Assembly (NCBI RefSeq): GCF_004361855.1
Contig: NZ_SNWQ01000030.1
Location: 1-64,000 of the forward strand
DNA: 64,000 bases
Source: Kribbella caucasensis
GTDB lineage: Bacteria > Actinomycetota > Actinomycetes > Propionibacteriales > Kribbellaceae
Reading direction: 5' to 3'
Shown here: positions 40,909 through 48,927 of the stretch, piece after piece
Position numbering within the stretch: the stretch's first letter is position 1
Layout of the letters: every line of letters begins with the position of its first letter
Made by a program: the position numbers and the translations under genes
The notes under the pieces: model-generated
Told to the model about the DNA's origin: nothing
Database searches by the model: none
The model's input: the letters and a program-made list of their open reading frames with translations, nothing else

Positions 40909-41467
40909 CCTCGAAGCCCGACTGACCCGACTGGGCGGTCCTGAGTTCAAGCCGCCGGTAATGCCGGACGGGGACGTCTCCTACGCCCTGCACGACACCC
41001 CGATCGGCACCATGTTGCTCGCGACCGCGGCCGGGAAGGTGGTGGCCAGCTCGTTCGGCGACGAGGAGACGATGACCAACCGACTGGCCCGGACCATCTC
41101 ACCCCGCGTACTCCGGCAGCCGGCGCGCCTGGACGACGTCCGCCGCCAGCTCGACGAGTACCTGGCCGGCCGGAGGCACACCTTCGACCTGTCGGTGGAC
41201 CTGACCCTGGCCACCCCGTTCCAGCGACTGGTGCTCACCGATCTGCCGGCTCACACCAGCTACGGCCGCACCACGACGTACGGCGAACTGGCCGGCGAGA
41301 TCCACCGGCCGAAGGCGGCTCGCGCGGTCGGTACGGCGCTCGGGGCGAACCCGCTCTGCGTCGTACTGCCCTGCCATCGGGTGATCGGCGCGAACGGCGC
41401 GCTCACCGGGTACGCCGGCGGACTGGATGCGAAACGCTTCCTTTTGAATCTTGAATCGAAAAGCTGA
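40901..41467 (+). CDS. methylated-DNA-protein-cysteine methyltransferase
   Basis: A 188-residue O6-alkylguanine-DNA alkyltransferase (Ogt type) that repairs O6-methylguanine by irreversible transfer to its own cysteine. Active-site motif LPCHRVIGANGALTGYAGGL with Cys158, RTTTYGELA near 123-131 and RAVGTALGANP near 141-151. The N-terminal segment (1-90) is the usual poorly conserved domain. The gene begins within the sigma-factor gene (8-bp overlap) and ends before a strong terminator. Confidence 0.9.
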   Translation: MNDLEARLTRLGGPEFKPPVMPDGDVSYALHDTPIGTMLLATAAGKVVASSFGDEETMTNRLARTISPRVLRQPARLDDVRRQLDEYLAGRRHTFDLSVDLTLATPFQRLVLTDLPAHTSYGRTTTYGELAGEIHRPKAARAVGTALGANPLCVVLPCHRVIGANGALTGYAGGLDAKRFLLNLESKS

Positions 41468-41514
41468 GTTTTCCGCGAATCACCTGACAGCATTTACACT
41501 GAACGAATAAAGGA

Positions 41515-41554
41515 GCAGATCCCCAGTGTGGAGTGGGGATCTGCTTCTTGTTTT
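41515..41554 (+). terminator. Rho-independent terminator after the alkyltransferase gene
   Basis: GCAGATCCCC and GGGGATCTGC form a perfect 10-bp stem around a 10-nt loop, followed by TTCTTGTTTT. It ends the sigma-factor/alkyltransferase operon 48 bp after the stop. Confidence 0.9.
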
Positions 41555-41747
41555 CCCCTTGTCTGCAAGGCGATCCGGCCCACCGAACCAGTCGGAAGAA
41601 ATCCCTTCGGCAACAATTGACCGGATTATCCCGGCGGAGGAAACTGACACGTCAGGAATCCGGCCCAAGTGCAGCCACTAGTTTGCGCATTCCGGTGCGT
41701 GCAGATTCCGTCGCGGTCCTGTCGGTGGTGGGATCTAGGTTGGGGGC

Positions 41748-42404
41748 ATGAATACACCTCTGCTGTTCCTCAGTGGCGCTGGGCTGCCGGCGTGGATCTG
41801 GGACGACGTTCGGACTGTGGTCGACCGCCCAAGCACGGTCGCGGAGTACGCGAAGGACGGTTCACTGGCGGACTGCGCGACAGGTGTGCTCGCCGCGGCA
41901 CCCGAACGATTCGTGGTGGTCGCGCACTCGCTGGGCGGCGTGGTCGGCTCCCAGCTCGTCGCGCAGGCGCCCGAGCGGGTGGAGGGTTTCTTCGGGATCG
42001 CCGCGCTGATTCCGCAGGCCGGTCAATCCTTCCTCGGCGCGCTTCCCTTCCGGACCAAGCTGATGATGAGCCTCGTGATGCGGCTGGCGGGCACCCGTCC
42101 ACCGGCCAGCGCCCTCCGCTCCGGCTTGGCCGGCGATCTCAGCCAGGAGCTGGCCGACCGGATCGTCGAGGACTTCTCGCCCGAGTCGCAGAGCCTCTAT
42201 CGCGACCCCGTCCCGGCCCGGACCTTCCCGGCGTCTCGCGGCTACCTGCACACCGCCAACGACCCTGGTATGCCGCTGGCGCTGCAGGAGAAATTCGCGA
42301 CCACTCTCGGCGCCACCTGGACCCAGACCCTGCCCACCGGACACCTACCGATGCTGGCCGACCCGAAGGCGGTGGGTGCCGCGCTGACCGCCTTCCTCGA
42401 CTGA
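41748..42404 (+). CDS. alpha/beta hydrolase
   Basis: A 218-residue alpha/beta-hydrolase-fold protein. N-terminal PLLFLSGAGLPAWIWDD carries the oxyanion region, VVVAHSLGGVVGSQL at 56-70 has nucleophile Ser61, and a C-terminal PTGHLPML supplies His. Shorter than usual, with a reduced cap. ATG 41748 lies 6 nt after TAGGTT (41736-41741), suggesting a leaderless mRNA. Substrate unknown. Confidence 0.82.
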   Translation: MNTPLLFLSGAGLPAWIWDDVRTVVDRPSTVAEYAKDGSLADCATGVLAAAPERFVVVAHSLGGVVGSQLVAQAPERVEGFFGIAALIPQAGQSFLGALPFRTKLMMSLVMRLAGTRPPASALRSGLAGDLSQELADRIVEDFSPESQSLYRDPVPARTFPASRGYLHTANDPGMPLALQEKFATTLGATWTQTLPTGHLPMLADPKAVGAALTAFLD

Positions 42405-42426
42405 ATCAACTCAGTCTGGGACTGGT

Positions 42427-43107
42427 TTACTCGGCCGCCGGCTGGTGGATCTCCAGGATCAGGCGCCGGCGGCCGCCCCACTCGCGTTTGTAGACCTTGT
42501 AGTCCTTGATGCCGGCCGCCGCGCAGAGCCGGCCGTAGCTGGTTTCGTCGTGGATGAAGTGGATGCTGCTGGTGCCGAAGTGTTCGGTGGTGACGATCCG
42601 GTGCTCCGGTCCTTGGCGCAGGCCGTTCGCGATCTCCGCCGCCGTGGCCGGCCCCCAGACCGGGCCCTCGATGATGGCGAGCCCGCCGGGCCGCAGTACT
42701 CGGGAGATCTCCCAGATCGTCGACAGCTGCTCGTCCTCGGCGAACAGCTCGTGGAAGGCCGTCCACAGGCAGATCACCGCGTCGAAGGAGTCCGACTTGT
42801 ACGGCAGATCGGTCATCGAGCCGATCGCCCAGTCGATCTGCAGTTCCTCCTCAACCGCCTTGGCGCGACCGGCCTCGACCAGGCTCGGCGTGATGTCCAG
42901 CGCCCGGACCACCTTCCCGGCCCGGCGCAACGGCAAGGCGATCCGCCCGTAACCGCAGCAGAGGTCCAGGACGGACTCGCGACCCTCGAGCAGTTCCTCG
43001 ACGGCCTTGACGGTGGCGGCGTCCCGCTCGGGTGTGGTGCGACTGGCGAGCCCTTCCACCCCGAGTTCTTCGTACTCGGCCCGGCTGCGCAGTGCGGAGT
43101 TCAACAT
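42427..43107 (-). CDS. SAM-dependent class I methyltransferase
   Basis: A 226-residue Rossmann-fold methyltransferase. Motif I SVLDLCCGYGRIALPL near 45-60, acidic loop VRALDITPSLVEAGR near 67-81, motif IV FDAVICLWTAFHEL near 108-121 and post-motif LRPGGLAIIEG near 138-148. The DLCCGYGR form is common in small-molecule methyltransferases. Converges with the alpha/beta hydrolase gene; substrate unknown. Confidence 0.83.
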   Translation of the reverse strand: MLNSALRSRAEYEELGVEGLASRTTPERDAATVKAVEELLEGRESVLDLCCGYGRIALPLRRAGKVVRALDITPSLVEAGRAKAVEEELQIDWAIGSMTDLPYKSDSFDAVICLWTAFHELFAEDEQLSTIWEISRVLRPGGLAIIEGPVWGPATAAEIANGLRQGPEHRIVTTEHFGTSSIHFIHDETSYGRLCAAAGIKDYKVYKREWGGRRRLILEIHQPAAE

Positions 43108-43177
43108 TGCGTAAGTATCTCGACGCAGCCGGGTCAGGCCAAAGGGCAGGCAAGATTTTCCAACGGCCAGTCGCGTT

Positions 43178-43738
43178 TCAGGTCAACATGGTGACCAATT
43201 CGTCCACCAGGTCGTCGTCGAGCGGGCGGTGATCCGCGAGCAGGCGGTACCAGAGAATGCCGAAGACAACGTCCACCATCACCTCTGTCGACGCCCGGTG
43301 ACCGCCTGACCGGTCAAGCACCTCCCGCAACGCTTCCCGCCGGCTGTGCAGAAACGACTCGCGGAAGCGCTGCCCGAATCCCTCGTCGATCTGCGCTTCG
43401 GCCATCAACGACCGCAGTACCGCGACGATCTGCCGATTGCGGGCCAGCTTGAACGTCGCCGCCAGGAAGGCGCGCAAATCGGACGCCAGGTCACCGAGAT
43501 CCGGTGCCGGGATGTGCAGTTCTGCCTTCAGCGCAAGGGCTTCCAGCAGCACGTCGGCCTTACCCGGCCACCAGCGGTAGATCGTCTGCTTGCCGACCCC
43601 GGACCGCGCGGCGATCCGCTCGACGGTCAGCACCGAGTAACCCTGCTCGGCCACGATCTCGAACGCCGCCCGGAGGATCGCCTGCCGACTCTCCTCACTG
43701 CGCTTGCGGCCCGGCCGGACCGGCTCTTGGGTGCTCAC
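43178..43738 (-). CDS. TetR family transcriptional regulator
   Basis: A 186-residue TetR protein. Basic N-terminus (RPGRKRSEESRQAIL), helix-turn-helix near 38-57 (TVERIAARSGVGKQTIYRWW) and the following GKADVLLEAL. The C-terminal domain resembles TetR_C_16/33 types. Divergent from an SDR gene 57 bp away, which is its probable target. Confidence 0.85.
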   Translation of the reverse strand: MSTQEPVRPGRKRSEESRQAILRAAFEIVAEQGYSVLTVERIAARSGVGKQTIYRWWPGKADVLLEALALKAELHIPAPDLGDLASDLRAFLAATFKLARNRQIVAVLRSLMAEAQIDEGFGQRFRESFLHSRREALREVLDRSGGHRASTEVMVDVVFGILWYRLLADHRPLDDDLVDELVTMLT

Positions 43739-43795
43739 GGACGCGATGCTAGCCTATTTTGAAACGAGACGGTTCGGTTCGAATTAGGAGAAACA

Positions 43796-44515
43796 ATGAC
43801 AGCTCGTACTGCGCTGGTGGTCGGCGGCACCTCGGGCATCGGCCTGGCCACGGCCCGGCAGCTCCAGGCGCTCAGCCACGAGGTTCACGTCGCCGGCCGG
43901 AGCCGGCAGACGCTCGACGGCCTCGCGGAAAGCGATCCCGGCCTCATCCGGCACCACGCCGACGGCGGTGATCGCGACCGGATGGCCGCGGTCGCCGAGG
44001 AGATCGGCAGCATCGACTGGCTGGTCCTCACCCTGAGCGGAAGCGAGGGTCAGGGGCCGATCGCGGACCTGGACCTCGGCACCCTCCGGCGGGCGTTCGA
44101 CGCCAAGCTCTGGGCTCAGCTCACCACCATCCAGGCTGTGCTGCCGCGGCTCACCGCCGACGGCTCGATCACCGTGCTCGGTGCCATCACGGCCCGGATG
44201 GGGATGGCCGGGACCGCTGGACTGGCCGCCCTCAACGGCGCGATCGAGGCGCTGGTGAAACCCCTCGCGATCGAGCTCGCCCCGATCCGCGTCAACGGTG
44301 TCTCTCCCGGCCTGGTGGACACGCCTTGGTGGAGCGCGCTGCCCGAGGAAGCCCGGCAGGACTACTTCGCCGCGGCCGCCAAGGCGCTCCCCGTCGGCCA
44401 CGTCGCCAGCGCCGACGAGCTCGCCGAGGTCGTCGTACTGGCTGCCACCAACGGCAATCTCACCGGCACGGTCCTCGAGGCCGACGGCGGCGCGCGCCTG
44501 ATCACGCTCGGATAG
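43796..44515 (+). CDS. short-chain dehydrogenase/reductase with altered active site
   Basis: A 239-residue Rossmann-fold SDR. The cofactor loop VVGGTSGIGLATA is at 8-20 and HVAGRS at 31-36, suggesting NADP(H). C-terminal VNGVSPGLVDTPWW is typical. The catalytic YxxxK is replaced by LxxxN (Leu143-Asn147 in GLAALNGAIEALVKPLA), and the usual Ser is Ala/Thr (VLGAITA). It may therefore bind the cofactor without normal SDR catalysis. AGGAG lies 5 nt before the ATG. Probably controlled by the divergent TetR protein. Confidence 0.82.
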   Translation: MTARTALVVGGTSGIGLATARQLQALSHEVHVAGRSRQTLDGLAESDPGLIRHHADGGDRDRMAAVAEEIGSIDWLVLTLSGSEGQGPIADLDLGTLRRAFDAKLWAQLTTIQAVLPRLTADGSITVLGAITARMGMAGTAGLAALNGAIEALVKPLAIELAPIRVNGVSPGLVDTPWWSALPEEARQDYFAAAAKALPVGHVASADELAEVVVLAATNGNLTGTVLEADGGARLITLG

Positions 44516-44569
44516 TCGGCGAACGGTCATCATCACCTGACCGAGGGCAGGTTGTTTCGGGGACGGCTC

Positions 44570-45196
44570 TCAGCCCGCGGCAGCCCGGTCACGCCCGGCA
44601 CGGAAGAACTCCAGCACGGCCGCCGCGTCGGGCAGCTCGCTGAGCAACTGGCTCGCGCCGAACGGCGCGTTCCAGAAGTCGCCGGTCCGCGGGGTCCACG
44701 GCCCGACGTAGGCGTACGGAGTACTGATGCCCTCGTCGCCTGGAGAGACCCCATAGTTGACCTCGTCCAACGTGATCCCGACGTCGAAGTGCTCAGGCCA
44801 GAGGATCGGCTGCTCGTCCGGCGCGAGCGCCCGCAGGGCAGCGTCGCCCACGGAGAACGCGTCCGCGAGCAGCCGGGCCGCGGCTGGGTCGAGCTGGATC
44901 CGGTCGTCCGGCTCGATCCCCGGTCCACCCGAGTAGACGTCGTCGAGCTTGCTCGCCTCCACTCCCGCCGCGGTCGCCCGCTCGGCGAAGGTGCCGCCGG
45001 AGAGGTCCAGCGGCCCGGAAGGGATGATCAGCTGGTCGCCGTCGACCCGCAGATCCGGCCAGGCGACTGTGCTGAACCCTCCCGGCACGACGCGCAGCCT
45101 GATCCCACCACCCCGCCGATACTGCGGTCCCGCCAGGATCAGCTCGGCCACCCCATGCAGGGCTCGCCGGCTACTGATCAACGTTTGTTCGTCCAT
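44570..45196 (-). CDS. conserved hypothetical protein
   Basis: A 208-residue cytoplasmic protein without a family I can name. Seen: LRVVPGGFSTVAWPDLRVDG near 33-52, LDPAAARLLADAFSVGDAALRAL near 104-125 in part, and LWPEHFDVGITLDEVNYGVS near 133-152. The latter recurs in uncharacterised actinobacterial proteins. ATG 45196 has GAGGAGA 8 nt upstream; a longer frame overlaps the Rieske gene and is a shadow. It is divergent from the Rieske-TPP gene and may share the TGTAAC-type promoter. Confidence 0.7.
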   Translation of the reverse strand: MDEQTLISSRRALHGVAELILAGPQYRRGGGIRLRVVPGGFSTVAWPDLRVDGDQLIIPSGPLDLSGGTFAERATAAGVEASKLDDVYSGGPGIEPDDRIQLDPAAARLLADAFSVGDAALRALAPDEQPILWPEHFDVGITLDEVNYGVSPGDEGISTPYAYVGPWTPRTGDFWNAPFGASQLLSELPDAAAVLEFFRAGRDRAAAG

Positions 45197-45212
45197 GGTT
45201 CCAGTCTCCTCG

Positions 45213-45241
45213 TGTAACGCCTGGCCGCCGGCCGGCACTGA
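45213..45241 (+). promoter_or_regulatory. TGTAAC-type promoter of the Rieske-TPP gene
   Basis: TGTAACGCC (45213-45221) and CACTGATCC (45236-45244), with 17 bp between TGTAAC and CACTGA. A near-identical pair precedes the antiporter gene at 48851. The AAC-type -35 is in the style of ECF sigma factors, one of which is encoded in this operon. Predicted start near 45249, 35 nt before the ATG. Confidence 0.5.
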
Positions 45242-45254
45242 TCCTTCAGACACA

Positions 45255-45284
45255 TTCGTGTCGCCGAGGTGGGGAGGCGTTACA
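45255..45284 (-). promoter_or_regulatory. TGTAAC-type promoter of the divergent hypothetical gene
   Basis: On the minus strand TGTAACGCC (45284 to 45276) is followed after 18 bp by CACGAA (45260 to 45255). It mirrors the plus-strand element, so TGTAACGCCT and AGGCGTTACA form a perfect 10-bp inverted repeat. It overlaps the RBS and start codon of the Rieske gene, so the resemblance could be partly fortuitous. Confidence 0.4.
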
Positions 45285-47218
45285 TGTCGGAGGGAACCAG
45301 CTGGCACCGGGTCGACCCGGTCGACGTGCCGGCCGACGGACGGGTCCGCAGCGTGGTGGTCGACGGCCGGAGCGTCGCCCTGGCCCGCTGCGGCGCGCGA
45401 CTGGGGGCGTTGGAGAACCGTTGCCCGCATCAGGGTGGACCACTTGGTGAGGGCTCGATCGAGAAGGGTTTGCTGCGCTGTCCGTGGCACGGCTACGACT
45501 ACGACCCGATCACCGGGCAGCCGCCGGAAGGATTCTCCGACAGCGTCACGGCGTACTCCGTCGACGAGCGGCCGGATGGGCTTTATGTCCAGCTACCCGA
45601 GTTGCCGGACCAGGGCCGGACGGTCTCTGACGTCCTGGTGGAGACCTTGGTGGCCCACGGCATAACCCACGTGTTCGGCATGGTCGGGCACTCGAACCTC
45701 GGGTTCGCCGAGGCGATGCGCCGCGCCGAGGAGCGCGGTGAGCTGACCTACATCGGCATCCGCCACGAAGGCGCCGCGTCTTTCGCGGCCAGTGCCTACG
45801 GCAAGCTCACCGGCCGTCCAGCGGCCTGCTTCGCCATCGCCGGACCCGGATCCACGAACCTGCTCACCGGCCTGTACGACGCCAAGCTCGACAGCTCGCC
45901 GATGCTTGCGATCTCCGGCCAGGTGCCGTCGAAGGTGCACGGGCGCGGTGCGTTCCAGGACCTCGACCTGACCGCGGTCTTCAAAGACGTCGCAGTGTCG
46001 AGCACCGCGATCCAGGCCGGCAGCGACCACGCGGAGCTGGCCGGGCTGGCAGTGAAGCACGCGATCGACGGTCGCGGAGTCGCCCATCTGGTGCTGCCCG
46101 ACGAGGTCCAGGTGCTGCCTTCCGACGCTCCACCGAAGTCCCCGAATGGGCGATTGTCGGCTCGGCGGATCCGCCCGGACCAGGACGCGCTCGACCGCGC
46201 CGCCGCCTTGATCCGCGACGCCCGCCGGCCGGTCTTCGTCGTCGGTCATGGGGCACGCGGTGCCGAGCGGGAGGTCCGCATGCTCGCGGAACGGCTGAAC
46301 GCTCCGGTGCTGACCACCTTCAAAGCCAAAGGACTGGTGCCGGACACCCATCCGCTGGGCGCCGGGGTCCTCGGCCGCAGCGGTACTCCGGTGGCCAGCT
46401 GGCTGATGAACGAGTCCGACCTGCTGATCGTGGTCGGTGCCTCCTTCTCGAACCACACCGGCATCGCGGCGTACAAGCAGATCGTGCAGATCGACGACGA
46501 CCACGCCGCGATCGGGCGGTTCGACGCGGTCGCGGTCGACGTACTCGGCGACGCCGCACTCACGCTGACCGCACTGGCCGGACTGGTGACCGACGCGAAG
46601 GCCGAAGACCAGCGACCCGATCTGGCGGAACGCTGGGCGATCTGGCGTGTTGAGAAGGCCCGCCGGGTGAACGACGATCGCGGCCGGGGTGTCTCGGCGG
46701 CCGCCGTCTTCGACGCGCTGTCCCGCCACCTGCCCGCGGAGGCCGTGGTGGCCGTTGACGTCGGCAACCATGCCTACTCGCTGGGCCGCTACCTGGAGTC
46801 GAAAGGCCAGCCGGTGCTGATGTCGGGCTATCTGGGCTCGATCGGCTTCGGCTATCCCGCCGCTCTCGGCGCCTGGGCCGCGGCACCCGGCCGGCCGATC
46901 GTTGCCGTCACCGGTGACGGTGGTTTCGGCCAGTACGCCGCCGAGCTCACCACCGCGGTCAAGTACGGCATCGGGATCAAGCACGTCCTGCTCGACAACC
47001 ACGCACTGGGCAAGATCAGCAAGGAGCAGTTGGCCGCCGACTATCCCGTCTGGCACACCGCTCTGCACAACCCCGACTGGGCGGAGTACGCCCGGCTCTG
47101 TGGCGCGACCGGTCTCCGGGTCGAGCGCCGCGAGGACCTCGAGACCGCCATGACCGACCTGTTCGCGGCGTCCGGACCGGCCCTGCTCTGTGTCGAGCAG
47201 GACGCCGAGCTGCTGTGA
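45284..47218 (+). CDS. Rieske [2Fe-2S] - thiamine-diphosphate enzyme fusion
   Basis: A 644-residue fusion. Residues 5-104 are a Rieske ferredoxin domain with cluster ligands C47-H49 (RCPHQGG) and C66-H69 (RCPWHGYDYD). Residues 113-644 are a full TPP-dependent enzyme of the pyruvate oxidase/acetolactate synthase type: catalytic glutamate E162 in RHEGAASFAASAYGKLTG, a middle domain near 300-420 and the TPP site VTGDGGFGQYAAEL with LLDNHALG near 545-575. ATG 45284 has GGGGAGG 6 nt upstream. The cluster may take electrons from the TPP-bound intermediate (inference). Followed by a flavodoxin-like gene. Confidence 0.85.
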   Translation: MSEGTSWHRVDPVDVPADGRVRSVVVDGRSVALARCGARLGALENRCPHQGGPLGEGSIEKGLLRCPWHGYDYDPITGQPPEGFSDSVTAYSVDERPDGLYVQLPELPDQGRTVSDVLVETLVAHGITHVFGMVGHSNLGFAEAMRRAEERGELTYIGIRHEGAASFAASAYGKLTGRPAACFAIAGPGSTNLLTGLYDAKLDSSPMLAISGQVPSKVHGRGAFQDLDLTAVFKDVAVSSTAIQAGSDHAELAGLAVKHAIDGRGVAHLVLPDEVQVLPSDAPPKSPNGRLSARRIRPDQDALDRAAALIRDARRPVFVVGHGARGAEREVRMLAERLNAPVLTTFKAKGLVPDTHPLGAGVLGRSGTPVASWLMNESDLLIVVGASFSNHTGIAAYKQIVQIDDDHAAIGRFDAVAVDVLGDAALTLTALAGLVTDAKAEDQRPDLAERWAIWRVEKARRVNDDRGRGVSAAAVFDALSRHLPAEAVVAVDVGNHAYSLGRYLESKGQPVLMSGYLGSIGFGYPAALGAWAAAPGRPIVAVTGDGGFGQYAAELTTAVKYGIGIKHVLLDNHALGKISKEQLAADYPVWHTALHNPDWAEYARLCGATGLRVERREDLETAMTDLFAASGPALLCVEQDAELL

Positions 47219-47247
47219 CATCCCCATCGTTGAAGGAGAGTTTCGTG

Positions 47248-47952
47248 ATGCCCGAGTACGCCGACCTGCGCGCGTTGTTCATCAACTGCACGCTGAAGCG
47301 ATCACCAGAACGCAGCAACACCGAGGGACTCGTCGAGGTCAGCCGCAACATCATGTTCAAGCAGGGTGTCGAGGTGGAGACGATCCGCCCGGTCGACCAC
47401 GACATCGCGACCGGGGTCTGGCCGGACATGACCGAGCACGGCTGGCCGGTCGACGCGTGGCCGGCCATCCAGGAGAAGGTGATGGCGGCCGACATCCTGG
47501 TGATCGCCGGGCCGATCTGGCTCGGCGACAACAGCTCCGTCACCAAGCAGGTGATCGAGCGGCTCTACGGCAACTCGTCGATTCTCAACGAGCACGGACA
47601 GTACGCGTACTACGGACGAGTCGGCGGCTGTCTGATCACCGGCAACGAGGACGGGGTCAAGCACTGTGCGATGAACATCCTCTACAGCCTGCAACACCTC
47701 GGGTACACGGTCCCACCGCAGGCCGACGCCGGCTGGATCGGCGAGGCCGGCCCAGGTCCGTCGTACCTGGACCCGGGCTCGGGTGGTCCGGAGAACGACT
47801 TCACCAACCGCAACACGACCTTCATGACCTGGAACCTGTTGCACCTCGCCCGGATACTGAAGGACGCGGGCGGCATCCCTGCACACGGCAACCAGCGGTC
47901 GGAGTGGGACGCCGGCTGCCGGTTCGACTTCGAGAACCCGGAATACCGCTGA
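47248..47952 (+). CDS. flavodoxin-like NAD(P)H-dependent FMN reductase family protein
   Basis: A 234-residue flavodoxin-fold protein. The FMN phosphate loop is NCTLKRSPERSNTEGL near 13-28; ILVIAGPIWLGDNSSVTKQVIERL near 82-105 in part and GRVGGCLITGNEDGVKHC near 121-138 are typical of the WrbA/NADPH-dependent FMN reductase superfamily. ATG 47248 has AAGGAGAG 7-8 nt upstream; a GTG at 47215 overlaps the previous stop. As the next gene after the Rieske-TPP enzyme it is a plausible electron partner. Confidence 0.83.
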   Translation: MPEYADLRALFINCTLKRSPERSNTEGLVEVSRNIMFKQGVEVETIRPVDHDIATGVWPDMTEHGWPVDAWPAIQEKVMAADILVIAGPIWLGDNSSVTKQVIERLYGNSSILNEHGQYAYYGRVGGCLITGNEDGVKHCAMNILYSLQHLGYTVPPQADAGWIGEAGPGPSYLDPGSGGPENDFTNRNTTFMTWNLLHLARILKDAGGIPAHGNQRSEWDAGCRFDFENPEYR

Positions 47953-47981
47953 CCAGCGTCGCGGTCCGGTACCGTCGCCCT

Positions 47982-48620
47982 GTGGCGACGGCGCTGCCCT
48001 CGGACGAGGTCCTGATCGCCGGTCTCCGGGCCGGCGACGAGGAGACGTTCGCCCGGCTGCTGGACGGCTGGTCAAGCTCGATGCTGCGGCTGGCCCGCAC
48101 CTTCGTGTCCACCGCCGCCAGTGCCGAGGAGGTCGTCCAGGACACCTGGCTGGCCGTCTTCCAGAGCATCGGCACCTTCGAGGGCCGGTCCGCGTTGCAG
48201 ACCTGGGTCTACCGGATCCTGGTCAACATCGCCCGCAAGCGCGGCGCCCGGGAGCAGCGGACGGTGCCTTGGACCAGCCTGGTCCCGGATGGAGACCCGA
48301 CCGTCGACCCGAGCCGGTTCCGCGGTCCCGAGGACCCTGACCCCGACCACTGGCGGGCCTTTCCGGAGCGCTGGCCGACCACCGAGAGCGAGGTGCTCGC
48401 CCATGAGGTGCGGGCGACCGTGGCCGCCGCGATCGATGGGCTGCCACCCCGGCAGCGGGTGGTGCTGACCCTGCGCGACATCGACGGGCACAGCGCGGAC
48501 GACGTGTGCGCCTTGCTGGAGATCACGACCGCCAACCAGCGCGTCCTGCTGCACCGAGCCCGCGCGGCGGTGCGCAGCCATCTCGAGCGGTACTTCACCA
48601 CCACCGGAGGCGACTCATGA
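47982..48620 (+). CDS. ECF sigma factor
   Basis: A 212-residue extracytoplasmic-function sigma factor. Region 2 near 10-80 (DEETFARLLDGWSSSMLRLAR, AEEVVQDTWLAVFQ, LQTWVYRILVNIARKR), a long linker, and region 4 near 145-200 (LPPRQRVVLTLRDIDGHSADDV, TTANQRVLLHRAR). GTG start lies 6 nt after TACCGT (47970-47975), giving it a separate leaderless promoter. Overlaps its anti-sigma gene by 4 bp. Probably directs the TGTAAC-type promoters around this locus. Confidence 0.88.
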   Translation: MATALPSDEVLIAGLRAGDEETFARLLDGWSSSMLRLARTFVSTAASAEEVVQDTWLAVFQSIGTFEGRSALQTWVYRILVNIARKRGAREQRTVPWTSLVPDGDPTVDPSRFRGPEDPDPDHWRAFPERWPTTESEVLAHEVRATVAAAIDGLPPRQRVVLTLRDIDGHSADDVCALLEITTANQRVLLHRARAAVRSHLERYFTTTGGDS

Positions 48621-48847
48621 CCTGCGCCGAACTGGTCGAGCTCGTCACCGCTTTCCTTGAAGGCGCGCTGGACAATGAGACTGAGCGCCGGTTCCAGGAC
48701 CACCTGGAGATCTGCGACGGCTGTGAGACGTACGTCGAGCAGCTGCGCCGGACGATCGAGGAAGTCGGCAAGCTCCCGCCGGAGAGCCTCTCGGACGAGG
48801 CTCGCGACCGGCTGCTGGACGCCTTCCGGAGCTTCCGCACGGACTGA
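48617..48847 (+). CDS. zinc-binding anti-sigma factor (zf-HC2/ZAS)
   Basis: A 76-residue soluble anti-sigma factor. The ZAS motif H-x3-C-x2-C is HLEICDGC with His29, Cys33 and Cys36. There is no membrane helix, so it is cytoplasmic and, like RsrA, could sense redox or zinc state. ATG overlaps the sigma-factor stop (ATGA), fixing equimolar synthesis. Binding to the adjacent ECF sigma factor is inferred from gene order and motif. Confidence 0.87.
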   Translation: MTCAELVELVTAFLEGALDNETERRFQDHLEICDGCETYVEQLRRTIEEVGKLPPESLSDEARDRLLDAFRSFRTD

Positions 48848-48850
48848 AGA

Positions 48851-48880
48851 TGTAACACCGACGTGGCTCGGCGGCACTGA
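48851..48880 (+). promoter_or_regulatory. TGTAAC-type promoter of the antiporter gene
   Basis: TGTAACACC (48851-48859) and CACTGAACC (48875-48883), 18 bp between the hexamers. It matches the element before the Rieske-TPP gene at 15 of 18 motif positions or better. Predicted start near 48888, 40 nt before the antiporter ATG, whose RBS GGGAGGGG is 5 nt upstream. Confidence 0.5.
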
Positions 48881-48927
48881 ACCGGTGTGGGCGTCGTACG
48901 GCGGCGCCTGGGTCGGGAGGGGACCTG

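Noticed and set aside
45269..47218. The Rieske-TPP fusion as two separate genes
   Set aside because: The frame is continuous, there is no stop, internal RBS or start with good context between residues 95 and 125, and both domains are complete.
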